Below are positions 16,262-24,744 of a DNA stretch of 64,000 nt, one piece after another. Each line of letters opens with the position of its first letter. The first letter of the stretch is position 1. Source of the DNA: CAUYUA01 sp963575675 (lineage in GTDB: Bacteria; Pseudomonadota; Alphaproteobacteria; Azospirillales; Azospirillaceae); contig CAUYUA010000283.1 of the NCBI GenBank assembly GCA_963575675.1, forward strand, positions 15,700 through 79,699, in the 5' to 3' direction. Position numbers and translations under genes: made by a program. Below the pieces are notes generated by a model. The model was not told where the DNA came from and did no database searches. It saw only the letters and a program-made list of their open reading frames with translations.

Positions 16262-16678
16262 TTAGTGATTTTTATTGAGCGCGCGAAGGCGTTGATCCAA
16301 ATCGGCGGTTTTGCCGGAGGCGTGAGACTCCATGATAATGATTCGACGCTCCATGGCGCGGAAGCGATCGCGTAGAATCGTTAAGGCTCGGTCGGGATCG
16401 TCTTCTATTATGCGCCGATCGAGGTCCTCTTTTGTGGGGGGCGCCGAATTATCCTCATTTGGACGAATCGGCAATGTCAGCGCCAAAACCACATACAACG
16501 CCAGCGCCGGAGGTGGCGTAAGAGTGACGCAGATCAGCATGCCGATGCGGACGTTTCGTGGCGAGATGTGAATGTGTTCGGCCAATCCGGCGCAAACGCC
16601 CAGGAGTTTGCCTTGTTTCGGGTTGCGATAAAGGTGTGGCGAGGAAAATAAAGACCGTGTGTTTGGATTCGCGTTCAT
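16262..16678 (-). CDS. pspC: PspC-domain envelope stress protein
   Basis: PspC is an inner-membrane protein of the phage-shock response. The 138-residue product has the family core LYRNPKQGKLLGVCAGLAEH (residues 17-36) and one membrane helix (about residues 46-70, LICVTLTPPPALALYVVLAL). A cytoplasmic acidic/coiled tail carries an LRDRFRAMERRI segment. It follows pspB by 47 bp. No pspA or pspF gene is nearby, so this is an incomplete psp locus. Confidence 0.9.
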   Translation of the reverse strand: MNANPNTRSLFSSPHLYRNPKQGKLLGVCAGLAEHIHISPRNVRIGMLICVTLTPPPALALYVVLALTLPIRPNEDNSAPPTKEDLDRRIIEDDPDRALTILRDRFRAMERRIIIMESHASGKTADLDQRLRALNKNH

Positions 16679-16725
16679 GTGACGTCAGGCTTCTTGTCGA
16701 AATTTGTTGATCTAAGGCGTCTTCG

Positions 16726-16956
16726 TCAACGAGAGGAGTGACGCCAATTCGGGTTGTTCGAGTCGAGAAGCTGTTCCAGAACGAGAATTCTTTTTTCGAG
16801 TCGAGCGGCGGTGTTCCAGACTTCGGCGATGGCGTGTTCGTCGTCTTTGATCAAACGCCGTGCGCCGCGCCATTTCAGGACATAGTGAACAACGACCCAC
16901 ACCGGAATCACGACCAAGAGAAAAACGATGACGGCGATTATCAAACCGGATGGCAT
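16726..16956 (-). CDS. pspB: PspB-like envelope stress protein
   Basis: The 76-residue protein has one N-terminal membrane helix (about residues 4-26) followed by a charged amphipathic region with RLEKRILVLEQLLDS, the leucine-zipper-like part of PspB. Its size and position directly before pspC support the call. In the enterobacterial model PspB and PspC sense inner-membrane damage and bind PspA. Here PspA is not in the window. Confidence 0.85.
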   Translation of the reverse strand: MPSGLIIAVIVFLLVVIPVWVVVHYVLKWRGARRLIKDDEHAIAEVWNTAARLEKRILVLEQLLDSNNPNWRHSSR

Positions 16957-17425
16957 GTGTCGATCGTCTCCGTAAAGCGTTGTTAAGATAAGGCTTGATC
17001 AAGAAGGTTAATCGATAAATTATATCCCATTCCATCAAAAATCCAAAAAAACTTGTCGGCGTTTTTTTCTTACGGTTTCACGGAATGTAAAACGGTCCTC
17101 TCGCCTTCGTCGGTTACAGTTTTCAAGTTGTGGTTTTCAAAGGTCTCTCGGCGTTTGGCGGGTTCAGGGTTTGGCGGGTTCAGGGAGGCGCCCTGTTTTT
17201 TTTCTTTGGCCTTGTCCTTGGACAGGCTCTTAATTCGAGAGCCTTAAATCAGCGTTTCATACGGTCGGCTTTTTGCTGATTTGTGTCGAGAGTCTGTTGA
17301 AGCGGTTCTTTGCGTAATTTTATGAAATATTGGATTTTAAAAGCACATCAATATTATACGGGATGCTATCTCTTTCGAAAGCAATTTGGTTGAGATTCTT
17401 GCACAATTCAGGTATAAACATTTCT
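16957..17425. repeat. Intergenic region with dispersed two-hairpin repeat, copy 2 (about 17071-17195)
   Basis: Within this 469-bp gap, 17071-17195 is a diverged copy of the dispersed repeat: TACGGTTTCACGGAATGTAAAACGG lead, then TCAAAGGTCTCTCGGCGTTTGGCGGG, in which a GTTTGGCGGGTTCAGGG unit is tandemly doubled. The remainder should hold the pspB promoter (left) and the HNH gene promoter (right). No gene is supported. Confidence 0.6.
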
Positions 17426-18085
17426 ATGGCCTTGAAGAGGCGAGAGCTGCGGATTTATTCCGTCTGCGATCCATTCTTAATAAAGGCGGATATTGAGATA
17501 AAAGGAAAAAAGGAGGAGCCATTGCCTCCGCCGCCTGACCATTGTCCGGCTCTTGTGCTGAACGCCGACTTTCGTCCGCTCAGTTACTTTCCTTTGTCTT
17601 TATGGTGTTGGCAAGACGCCGTTCGCGCCGTTTTTATGGATAGAGTTAATATTATCTCAGAATATGATCGTGTTGTGCGCTCGCCTACATTCGTCATGCG
17701 GTTGCCGAGCGTTATATCTCTGAGAGACTATGTTCAACCGACTCGTCATCCGGCTTTTACACGCTTCAATGTTTTTCTCCGTGATCGTTTTGCATGTCAG
17801 TATTGCGGTCAAGCGTTTCCTACGCAAGAATTGACTTTTGATCATGTTGTGCCGCGCTCAAAAGGTGGGCGAACCACATGGGAGAACGTCGTTACGTCCT
17901 GCACCGCATGTAATCTATTGAAAGGCAATAGGTTATTGCATCAATGCGGCATGGCTCCCATGACGCCGCCGTTTCAACCCTCGGCGCGCGACCTCCAAGA
18001 AAACGGAAGAGCTTTCCCGCCAAACTATCTTCACGAGAGTTGGCGGGATTTTCTTTATTGGGACTCTGAGTTGGATCCGGGTTGA
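17426..18085 (+). CDS. HNH endonuclease family protein
   Basis: The 219-residue protein (from ATG 17426) contains PALVLNADFRPLSYFPLSLW near residues 37-56, typical of a widespread HNH family. An HNH nuclease domain follows, with zinc-type CQYCG and later CTACN, and the catalytic core LTFDHVVPRSKGGRTTWENV. It may act on DNA, but the physiological substrate is not known. In-frame starts as early as 17330 exist; the chosen ATG has a poor ribosome site, and the family usually begins closer to PALVLN. The gene stands alone between long noncoding regions, with AT-rich upstream DNA. Confidence 0.85.
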   Translation: MALKRRELRIYSVCDPFLIKADIEIKGKKEEPLPPPPDHCPALVLNADFRPLSYFPLSLWCWQDAVRAVFMDRVNIISEYDRVVRSPTFVMRLPSVISLRDYVQPTRHPAFTRFNVFLRDRFACQYCGQAFPTQELTFDHVVPRSKGGRTTWENVVTSCTACNLLKGNRLLHQCGMAPMTPPFQPSARDLQENGRAFPPNYLHESWRDFLYWDSELDPG

Positions 18086-18426
18086 TCGGATTTTAAGTTT
18101 TCCTTGAATTAATAAGAATTAAATCCTTTAAAGGATGGGTGTTGCGCGTGCGTCACGGCGTTGCGGAATGACGTCGTCGTTCATGATTTGCATCTAAACG
18201 GCTCTGGACAAGAAATTTTCCTCCTGTCATGATGTTCGCGAATTCAACGCTTTTGAACGCAGGGCTAAACCTAAATCGGAGATGATGCTCTGATTGCGCC
18301 GATTTGCAACCTTAATATGGGGGCTCTAAAGGGATGCCCTTATCGGGAGCGTTGGCGAAAAGAGTCGGATTCAAGGTTTTATTTCTGTTATAAGTGGTAT
18401 AAAGTCCTGGAAGAGAGACTGGTGTC
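18086..18426. other. Intergenic region, no gene seen
   Basis: This 341-bp gap follows the HNH gene. ATCCTTTAAAGGAT near 18122-18135 is a short palindrome. The end nearest 18427 is AT-rich (TTATTTCTGTTATAAGTGG) and may be a promoter for the small gene that follows. Nothing else was recognised. Confidence 0.35.
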
Positions 18427-18684
18427 ATGATCAGCGGTCAGGGTGGGGAAACGAAGAGAAATGTGATTAGTAATCTTCGTTGCCTAGCGTCAGTGGCTCA
18501 GTGTATGGGGGCGCAGTTGTGGCCTGTGGCGCATCGGTTGGATGCTTGTGCCGAGGCTTTGGAATCGGCGATTCGATTGCGTGATTCGGTTGCGTTGTCA
18601 GAGGCTTTGCGGGTGGCGGATGTGCTGTTGAAAGAGATACAGCCGCGTTTGCGTCAAGAATTGGCTTTATGCGCGGTGTCGTGA
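18427..18684 (+). CDS. Small helical protein of unknown function (85 aa)
   Basis: The 85-residue product is mostly predicted helix, Leu/Ala/Arg-rich, with two cysteines near the start (LRCLASVAQC) and one near the end. It has no signal peptide or membrane segment. The composition matches its neighbours' codon use and GAGAGAC lies before the ATG, which supports a real gene. A strong bidirectional hairpin at 18798-18840 ends the transcript. No family was recognised. Confidence 0.6.
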   Translation: MISGQGGETKRNVISNLRCLASVAQCMGAQLWPVAHRLDACAEALESAIRLRDSVALSEALRVADVLLKEIQPRLRQELALCAVS

Positions 18685-18797
18685 AGGGGTGTCGTGGCGT
18701 CTTGGTCGTTTGTTTATATATTTTGGCGAAACGCCGCTTATATCGACGGGCGGAATGATTAACACGAGACCTTTGGCTCTTCTGAGTGAAAATTAAG

Positions 18798-18840
18798 AAT
18801 AAAAATGGCCCAGGAACACAGTTCCTGGGCCATTTTTATT
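18798..18840. terminator. Perfect 20-bp inverted repeat, bidirectional terminator
   Basis: Arms AATAAAAATGGCCCAGGAAC (18798-18817) and the exact complement (18821-18840) enclose a three-base loop. A-rich and T-rich ends lie on both sides. It sits between convergent genes at 18684 and 18864. Confidence 0.85.
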
Positions 18841-18863
18841 TTTAACACCGGGTGTTTTGTTGT

Positions 18864-19559
18864 TTATCCGTCGGTTCCATACCTCATGATTTGGGTTCCA
18901 TGGGTTTTCAACCAATTGCGTGGACGATTGACTTGCGGCGTTAATTGTCCCACCAATGCCCAAAACTTCGGCGAATGATTCATCTCCGCCAAATGCGCCA
19001 CTTCATGCGCCGCTACGTAATCCATAACCCAGTCCGGCATAAGAATTAGTCGCCACGAAAAAGACAAGCGTCCGGAAGAGGAGCAACTTCCCCATCGACT
19101 GCGTGTGTCGCGAACCGTTATCGCCGCCACGCGCCGCTCGATTTTCGTTGCTTTGTCGCGGGTGCGGGTTTCCAGCTCGCGCCGCGCCAAAGCGATTAAA
19201 GCGTCGCGCACGCGCCGCGCCATATGTTCCGGTTTTCCTCCAACCAAAATTTCTTGATTTAGAAACAAGGGGCCGCCAATCAATTCGGGCTGATGGCGAA
19301 TCACATAATCGCGTCCTAGAATCGGCGTCACCGCTCCCGCAACAAAAGGCTGCGCCGGCGGCAACGCCGCTTGGCGATGAGAAACCCATGAGGCGTGTCG
19401 TTCAACGAATATTCGAATCACTTGCTCTGAAACAGCGAGAGGCGCGGTTACTCGTATGACTCCACAGATCGGGTCGACTCGAAGGGTCAAGCGCGTGGCG
19501 CGCGAGCTGCGTCTGATTTCCAGTGGAGCAGACAGTTCTGGAATGGAAAGCTGTTGCAT
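18864..19559 (-). CDS. YgjP-like zinc metallopeptidase (DUF45)
   Basis: The 231-residue protein belongs to the YgjP/DUF45 group of minigluzincin-like metallopeptidases. The zinc site HEVAHLAEMNHSPKFW (HExxH plus a downstream His) lies near residues 184-199, preceded by the family motif RDTRSRWGSCSSSGRLSFSW near 149-168. There is no signal peptide, so it is cytoplasmic. Its substrate is unknown. Downstream it is convergent with the 85-residue protein gene. The start ATG at 19559 begins MQQLSIPELS. Confidence 0.93.
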   Translation of the reverse strand: MQQLSIPELSAPLEIRRSSRATRLTLRVDPICGVIRVTAPLAVSEQVIRIFVERHASWVSHRQAALPPAQPFVAGAVTPILGRDYVIRHQPELIGGPLFLNQEILVGGKPEHMARRVRDALIALARRELETRTRDKATKIERRVAAITVRDTRSRWGSCSSSGRLSFSWRLILMPDWVMDYVAAHEVAHLAEMNHSPKFWALVGQLTPQVNRPRNWLKTHGTQIMRYGTDG

Positions 19560-19627
19560 GGTCTGTAATTTCTAAGATATCGATTCTATAAAGAGCGTGT
19601 ATTTGCCTTAAGAAGGCTGTTGTCCTA

Positions 19628-19735
19628 AGAGGCTGTCCGAATAAAACATCAATGTTTCCAATGGTTCCTGGAGTCATCCATCGGAATGCGCTGGAAACAT
19701 TGATATTTTCTCCGAACCGGCTCTAAGATGATGAA
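19628..19735. repeat. Inverted repeat around AAACATTGATATT
   Basis: AGAGGCTGTCCGAATAAAAC plus CATCAATGTTTCCA on the left is repeated in inverted form as TGGAAACATTGATATTTTC plus TCCGAACCGGCTCT on the right, separated by about 40 bp. Related half-sites occur near 22448-22490 and 52985-53020. It lies between divergent genes. Confidence 0.6.
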
Positions 19736-19764
19736 AATCTTGTTATGGCGGGGAGAAAAAATCC

Positions 19765-20160
19765 GTGCGAGTAGTTTCTTTTAAGAGGCGATGTGTCATC
19801 GCAACCATTATCATCGTGTGTGGAGCCGTGCTTTCGAGTGTGGCGAGCGCGGCGAATGAGATAAGTTTTCGTAAGGACATTTTTCCGATACTAGAAGGAA
19901 ATTGCGTTGAATGTCACAAGCCGGGGGGCAAGGGGTTTGAGTCGTCCGGCTTGAGCTTGGAAAGCTACGAAGGTGTTATGAAGGGAACGAAATTTGGTCC
20001 AGTGATTGTTCCGGGAGATATCTTTACCAGTAATTTGTTGCGGGCGGTGTTTGGGCAAGTAAACTCTGCGATGCGGATGCCGTTTCATCGTCGCGAATTG
20101 CCGGAAAAAGACGGGGCTTTGTTGTTGCATTGGATTTATCAAGGCGCGAAAAACAACTAA
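19765..20160 (+). CDS. Secreted c-type cytochrome-like domain protein
   Basis: The 131-residue protein has a signal peptide (residues 1-30, with VIATIIIVCGAVLSSVASA). A single haem-binding CVECH near residues 48-52 follows, and then SSGLSLESYEGVMKG and VIVPGDIFTSNLLRAVFG. This pattern matches the planctomycete-type cytochrome c domain, found in exported electron carriers or redox sensors. MRMPFHRRELP may hold the distal haem ligand. The start is GTG at 19765, with GGGGAGA upstream. No oxidase or partner gene is adjacent, so the redox partner is unknown. Confidence 0.8.
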   Translation: MRVVSFKRRCVIATIIIVCGAVLSSVASAANEISFRKDIFPILEGNCVECHKPGGKGFESSGLSLESYEGVMKGTKFGPVIVPGDIFTSNLLRAVFGQVNSAMRMPFHRRELPEKDGALLLHWIYQGAKNN

Positions 20161-20524
20161 AATTTTGTCTGAAGGAAATGTCGGCGATTGCAGCGATTCC
20201 GGTCGTTGTCTGTTGGACTAAATTTTTGACTGCGGCCTTTCCGAATTGAAACGGCCGACTCTCATCCGGTCGTTACAAACTCCAAGTCATGGTTTCCAAA
20301 GGCCTCCCGGCCTTTGGCGGGTCGAGGGCGGAGCCCCGATTCTTCTGGAGGTTTTTTGAGTTTTCAATTGGACGGAGTATTGTTTTTTTAAGCCAAGCCT
20401 ATGGCAAAGCTCAATCTGTGGCATCGTGATATGTGTCTGATTTATCACAGCCGCACAGGAAGAAACGACCAAATACATCAGCCGTTTTTTCACTGTTGCA
20501 TGCCATGACGGATCGTGCCATTGT
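20161..20524 (+). repeat. Intergenic region with dispersed two-hairpin repeat, copy 3 (20231-20380)
   Basis: The repeat starts TGCGGCCTTTCCGAATTGAAACGG, has the palindrome AAAGGCCTCCCGGCCTTT and the GGGTCGAGGGCGGAGCCCCG variant, and ends TTTTCAATTGGACGGAGTAT. The DNA after 20380 leads into the small RNA gene. No protein gene is supported. Confidence 0.75.
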
Positions 20525-20609
20525 TGCAATGCAGCAAGCGGTTGCTGCTTCGCCCTTCTTGGGCGTTTCCTCCCTAAACTCGGGCCGCTGTTTTCAGCGG
20601 CCTTTTTTT
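20525..20609 (+). ncRNA. mmgR: MmgR/suhB-like (alpha-r8) small regulatory RNA
   Basis: The stretch holds GGGCGTTTCCTCCCTAAACT (20561-20580), containing the exact UUUCCUCCCU motif that marks the alphaproteobacterial MmgR (suhB, alpha-r8) sRNA family. A strong terminator follows directly: GGCCGCTG and CAGCGGCC around a TTTT loop, then seven Ts (20583-20609). The 5' end is estimated from the TTGTTGCAATGCAGCAA region. In Sinorhizobium meliloti MmgR limits polyhydroxybutyrate storage; the role here is inferred. The pyrimidine-rich loop could pair with ribosome binding sites. Confidence 0.75.
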
Positions 20610-20972
20610 CCCTTCCGGCGCATTGAGGCGCGGAAGGTTGTCTAAAGACGCGAAAGAATCTTACTCCGCGTTGAATTAAATTCCCATGATAAATTCCGGG
20701 TTTCTCAAGGCGCGCGTATTCTGAACGCCACGCGGTAAAAACCAGAACGACATACCACCTCTGACCTTTTTACCGGGTTGTTGGTAGTTTGTCAATTCCG
20801 GCTTTTAGCTCAATGGCGGATTTTGTTTCAATCGCGATAAGAAATATCATATGCAACCAATTCCCGAGCGTCTTCATGGTTTTTATATGTCTGAAGCGTT
20901 TCAAGCGGGATAAATTTGTAGTGAACTCGATTATAGCCGGGGGATAAAGAGAGGTCAGAGGAGTAAAACGTC
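20610..20972. other. Region between sRNA and nagA
   Basis: No gene is seen in this 363-bp gap. It probably holds the nagA promoter; GAGGTCAGAGGAG just before the nagA ATG is the ribosome binding region. The segment GACATACCACC...GGTAGTTTGTC near 20750-20793 is an imperfect inverted repeat that might be an operator, but this is weak. Confidence 0.3.
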
Positions 20973-22226
20973 ATGAACGCTGATTCACTTTTCTCTAGAG
21001 TTGTTTCTCTGAGCGACGCGCCGAAAGGCGCGCATGCTTTGGTCGGCGCTCAAGTGTTTACCGGAGATGAGTGGAGAACCAAGTGCGCTGTGGTGATTGA
21101 CGGCGCGCGGATTGCGGCGGTGACGTCGGAATTGGCGTTGCCGGAGTCTCTGATTCGAATTGAATTGGGCGGTGGAGTCTTGGCTCCCGGATTTATTGAT
21201 CTGCAAGTGAACGGCGGCGGCGGCGTGTTGTTCAATGACGATCCGACGCCGGAGGCGATTCGAACGATCGGGGCGGCGCATCGGCGAGGTGGAACGACGG
21301 GGTTTTTGCCGACTCTGATTTCGGATTGTTCGGCGCGTCGCGCGGCGGCGGCGGCGGCGGTGCGGACGGCGCGGGCGCAGGAGCGTTCCGGGGTTTTGGG
21401 TTTGCACTTAGAGGGACCGCACTTGAACCCGAGTCGACGCGGCGTTCACGACGCGCGGTGGTTGGGGGCTCCAACGGCTGAGGATATGGCGTTGCTGACC
21501 GCGTTGGCTGAGTCGTCCGGCGGCGCGGCGTTGGGGGTTGTTTTATCGACGATGGCGCCGGAGGTGGTTTCGTCGTCGCAGATCGCCGCGTTGGTGGGCA
21601 AGGGCATGAGGTTGGCGATAGGGCATTCCGAGTCGTCCTATGAGCAATGCAAGGAGGCTTTGGCTGCCGGCATGAGCGGGTTTACGCATTTGTTTAATGC
21701 GATGAGTCCTTTGATGGGGCGCGCGCCGGGGGCGGTGGGCGCGGCTTTGGATAGTGCGGGCGCGTGGGTGGGAGTAATCGCTGACGGATGGCATGTTCAC
21801 GAGGCTGCGTTGCGTCTGGCGTGGCGTTGCAAGGGAGCTAATCGCCTTTGTTTGACCACGGACGCCATGCCGCCTTCTGCTTCAGAGACGAAGTCGTTCT
21901 TTCTAGGGGACGAGAGGATATTGGCGCAGGATGGGCGGTGCGCGACCGTTGATGGAAGGCTGGCCGGATCGTGTTTGACGATGATCGAGGCAATAGCCTT
22001 TTGCGTGCGGCGTTTGGAGATTCCCTTGGGCGACTGTCTGCGCATGGCGGCGGCGACGCCAGCCGAATGGTTGGGAATCGCGGATCGTCATGGTCGAATC
22101 GCGCCGGGACTTCAAGCCGACTTGGTCTTACTTGACGACAAGCCTTCTGTGCGTGCAACTTGGGTCGGCGGGCGTCCCGAGCCGTGGCCGATACCCGCTT
22201 CCTCGACTTGCGGAGAACTTTCATGA
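20973..22226 (+). CDS. nagA: N-acetylglucosamine-6-phosphate deacetylase
   Basis: NagA removes acetate from GlcNAc-6-phosphate, giving glucosamine-6-phosphate, in amino-sugar catabolism and cell-wall recycling. The 417-residue protein is an amidohydrolase barrel with APGFIDLQVNGGGGVLFND near residues 71-89, the metal ligand region LHLEGPHLNPSRRGVHD near 144-160, IGHSESSYEQCKEA, GFTHLFNAMSPL, and TTDAMPPS. The ribosome site is strong. No nagB or transporter gene is adjacent, and the gene appears to be transcribed alone. Confidence 0.95.
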   Translation: MNADSLFSRVVSLSDAPKGAHALVGAQVFTGDEWRTKCAVVIDGARIAAVTSELALPESLIRIELGGGVLAPGFIDLQVNGGGGVLFNDDPTPEAIRTIGAAHRRGGTTGFLPTLISDCSARRAAAAAAVRTARAQERSGVLGLHLEGPHLNPSRRGVHDARWLGAPTAEDMALLTALAESSGGAALGVVLSTMAPEVVSSSQIAALVGKGMRLAIGHSESSYEQCKEALAAGMSGFTHLFNAMSPLMGRAPGAVGAALDSAGAWVGVIADGWHVHEAALRLAWRCKGANRLCLTTDAMPPSASETKSFFLGDERILAQDGRCATVDGRLAGSCLTMIEAIAFCVRRLEIPLGDCLRMAAATPAEWLGIADRHGRIAPGLQADLVLLDDKPSVRATWVGGRPEPWPIPASSTCGELS

Positions 22227-22814
22227 GCCTTGCCACCGCTTCCCTTCTCGGCACATGTCTTTTTTTCTTTTGGCAAACTCTCCATAAATGAGCGATGTGA
22301 CACAGACGCGATTTATAAAAATCGCAATGTATAAAAATGAGGCTTTTTTTATCAGTAGGTGACTTACTGACTGTGCGGTGTGGAGGCCAATGGAGACGAT
22401 GAGTCTTTAAGATTTTGGCCTCCTTTTTTTTATGTCTTTTTTTAGGGACTGTCCGGAAACATTGATATTCTTTCCAGGCAGGCTCTTAGAGTAGAGGTTT
22501 TTGTTTCTAATCAAAGATCAAACAGGTCCGGGGACTGTGTTCTCAGTCGCCGGGGTTCAGGACAAAAGCTCCTCTTAATTGCCGAAGGCAAACCTCTTCT
22601 GGAGCTGCTTGTCTTGGAGTTCCTCGGCCTTGGCGGTTCCAGAGGAAGATCGCTTCGCGAATAAGGGGAGCTTTCGTTCTTGGGCCTCGGCGACTGAGAA
22701 CATAGTCTCTGTATCCGTTTTTATAATGTGGTTGCTCGTGAAGGCGACTTTACAGGGCCTCGTTTTCAGTGCGATATCGTAGGGTCGCTGTTTCTTCTGC
22801 AAAGGCTTGTCCTT
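22227..22814. repeat. Long intergenic region with palindromic repeat (about 22515-22715)
   Basis: Left arm GGTCCGGGGACTGTGTTCTC and right arm GAGAACATAGTCTCTGTATCC frame an imperfect long palindrome. It contains GCTCCTCTTAATTGCCGAAGGC on the left and GAATAAGGGGAGCTTTCG on the right. Before it, 22445-22490 holds an AAACATTGATATTCTTTCC element shared with 19628-19735. A hairpin with AAGATTTTGGCCTCC then a T-run near 22408-22432 may end nagA transcription. Confidence 0.6.
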
Positions 22815-24458
22815 ATGCGCCGCTTTTCGACGCAATATCCTTTCATTTGCAAGCGTTTTGAGTGTTGTGGAACAGTCGCCGCGTCGTTATGGGCGGTTTG
22901 TGTTTTTGTGGAGATCGCGTGCGCTCTGGCTTTTGTTCTGGCGACGTCGGTGTGTCCGGCGTTGGCTTCGGCGCGCGTTGCTCAGCCTGCTCCGGATCAA
23001 GTGTTTCACAACGTCGTCGCTGTGGCGGGAAAGCAAGTTCCTTTGCCGACGGGGACGTGGCGAGTGATGGCTGTGGCCGCCGGGCCGGGGCCGGAAGAAA
23101 ACGTCGCGGGCGCCTATAAGAGCGGCGGCGTGATCGAAAGCATGGTTTTGGGATTGTTGGTCGGCGATGAGATGCGCGCCGTGATTTTGATTCACACAAA
23201 TCTTTCGGCTTCGAACAAAGGGTGGGGCGTTTCGTCGGATTGCGTGCGAACCGACATGCATTATGCTGAAATCGCGTATTCTTCGGATCATGACGGATTG
23301 TGCTTCTTCGTCAATCACGTGGTGGCGACGGAGGATTGGCTTAAACAAAATTCACGGCGATCGACGATCGGAGCAAGGGCTTTCGATTTGTCTGAAGATC
23401 GCGCCGCCAAGAAAGGCGCTGTGGATTTGTTGGCGCATGCCGAGTTGGCGGCGATTGACGCTTATGATGTTGTAAGTTCTGCGTTTCGGGACGAGTCGTT
23501 GGAGACGCGGGTTTTGAGCGTCGGCGCGTTGAAACCAGAGGCGTCGAAGTCGGGAGTTTCGGAAGCAAAGGCGTGGCGCATCGCTCAACGCATGGCGCAT
23601 CGGTATGGATGGCGTTTGCCGCACACATGGTTGATGGCGGGATTTCGAATCAGCGATAGTCGCGACGTTCTGGACGTTCGTTATTATTTTGATCCGGAAA
23701 CAGCGTCTTACTTTGGGCAGGCGCCTTTTGGGCAAGACGGTAAAAGCGGCTCGGGCGACATCGGGGGAAGACGACGTCCCTTGGGAGACGTGAGCGCGGC
23801 GGCTTCCTGGAGCGTGAGTGATTGGTCTCCGTCGAAGATTCGCCGCGACCCCGACCGCATGGAGCGTGTGCAAGCGATGACGCGCTGGGCTTCGGCCGTT
23901 CGGCCTGCGATTGAAGACGGATTTCGAAATCGATTATCGGCGGAAGCGCCGGGGATTCCGACGCCATGGCGCGCTTCTTCCGTTATGACGGATGCGGCGG
24001 TTGCGGCGGCCGGCGCGGCGCGGATTCAGTATTTGGATGGGTTGTTGGCGGCGCGGACGATCACGGAGAATCAATATCGCCATGAATGGGCGCGGATTCA
24101 AAATGCTCTGGGCGGAGTCGCGTCCGTGTCGTCGAGAGAGTCGCCGAAAGAATTGCCGAAAGAATTGGAGGAGACTCCGATGGTTGAAACCGATGACGTC
24201 GTTTTGACGAGCGCGGGGACGCGTTTTGAGCCTTCGATGAGTTCATGGCGACTTGTATCGTTTCCTGTGGTTGGGTATTTGGTTGATTGGGCGTTGGAAG
24301 GCTTTTTGGGAGGATGGTTTTCGGGCGCGATGACGTCGATGGGGGTGGTTGTGTTGTCGGCGGCGTATGTTCTGCATGAAACGACGTGGTCGTGGTTGAC
24401 ATGGTCGGAGGAAACGCCGCGTTTGGTGGATTTTCCCGGTCTTGGCCTTTCTCGTTGA
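22815..24458 (+). CDS. Exported protein of unknown function with DUF2061-like C-terminal membrane region
   Basis: From the ATG at 22815 the product has 547 residues. A long hydrophobic N-terminal segment (about residues 18-46, ending ALASA) looks like a signal peptide or anchor. The central 400 residues show no family I recognise, although LPTGTWRVMAVAAGPGPEEN and HRYGWRLPHTWLMAGFRI stand out. The last 80 residues hold two hydrophobic stretches and end YVLHETTWSWLTW, like the DUF2061 pattern of small membrane proteins. In-frame starts exist back to 22728. It is followed by a repeat and then panB; no partner is suggested. Confidence 0.65.
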   Translation: MRRFSTQYPFICKRFECCGTVAASLWAVCVFVEIACALAFVLATSVCPALASARVAQPAPDQVFHNVVAVAGKQVPLPTGTWRVMAVAAGPGPEENVAGAYKSGGVIESMVLGLLVGDEMRAVILIHTNLSASNKGWGVSSDCVRTDMHYAEIAYSSDHDGLCFFVNHVVATEDWLKQNSRRSTIGARAFDLSEDRAAKKGAVDLLAHAELAAIDAYDVVSSAFRDESLETRVLSVGALKPEASKSGVSEAKAWRIAQRMAHRYGWRLPHTWLMAGFRISDSRDVLDVRYYFDPETASYFGQAPFGQDGKSGSGDIGGRRRPLGDVSAAASWSVSDWSPSKIRRDPDRMERVQAMTRWASAVRPAIEDGFRNRLSAEAPGIPTPWRASSVMTDAAVAAAGAARIQYLDGLLAARTITENQYRHEWARIQNALGGVASVSSRESPKELPKELEETPMVETDDVVLTSAGTRFEPSMSSWRLVSFPVVGYLVDWALEGFLGGWFSGAMTSMGVVVLSAAYVLHETTWSWLTWSEETPRLVDFPGLGLSR

Positions 24459-24534
24459 CGGGTTTTTGACGTGCTCTTGATGAGCCTTGTTTGCGTCCGG
24501 AGGTTGTGCGGATTTGGAAGACGATCTTCTGAAT

Positions 24535-24640
24535 AAAAGTTAGATGGGGCCAGGGGCTGTTCTCCCGGTCTCCGGAGCCAAGCACGAAAACCCTCCTTAT
24601 GATTCCCGACGACCAGGAACACCGTCTTTGGCTCTATCTA
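24535..24640. repeat. Diverged palindromic repeat before panB
   Basis: GATGGGGCCAGGGGCTGTTC on the left and CCAGGAACACCGTCTTTGGCTC on the right are the worn arms of the dispersed GGTCCAGG-type palindrome. It could end transcription from the upstream gene. Confidence 0.45.
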
Positions 24641-24744
24641 CTTATTATTAACGCGCCTTGATCAAAATATAGATTTTCTCTGGACATTCTCGCGTTGGCG
24701 AACTATTCGGGCGAGAACGCACCAATCACGCGGAGGAATGCGGC

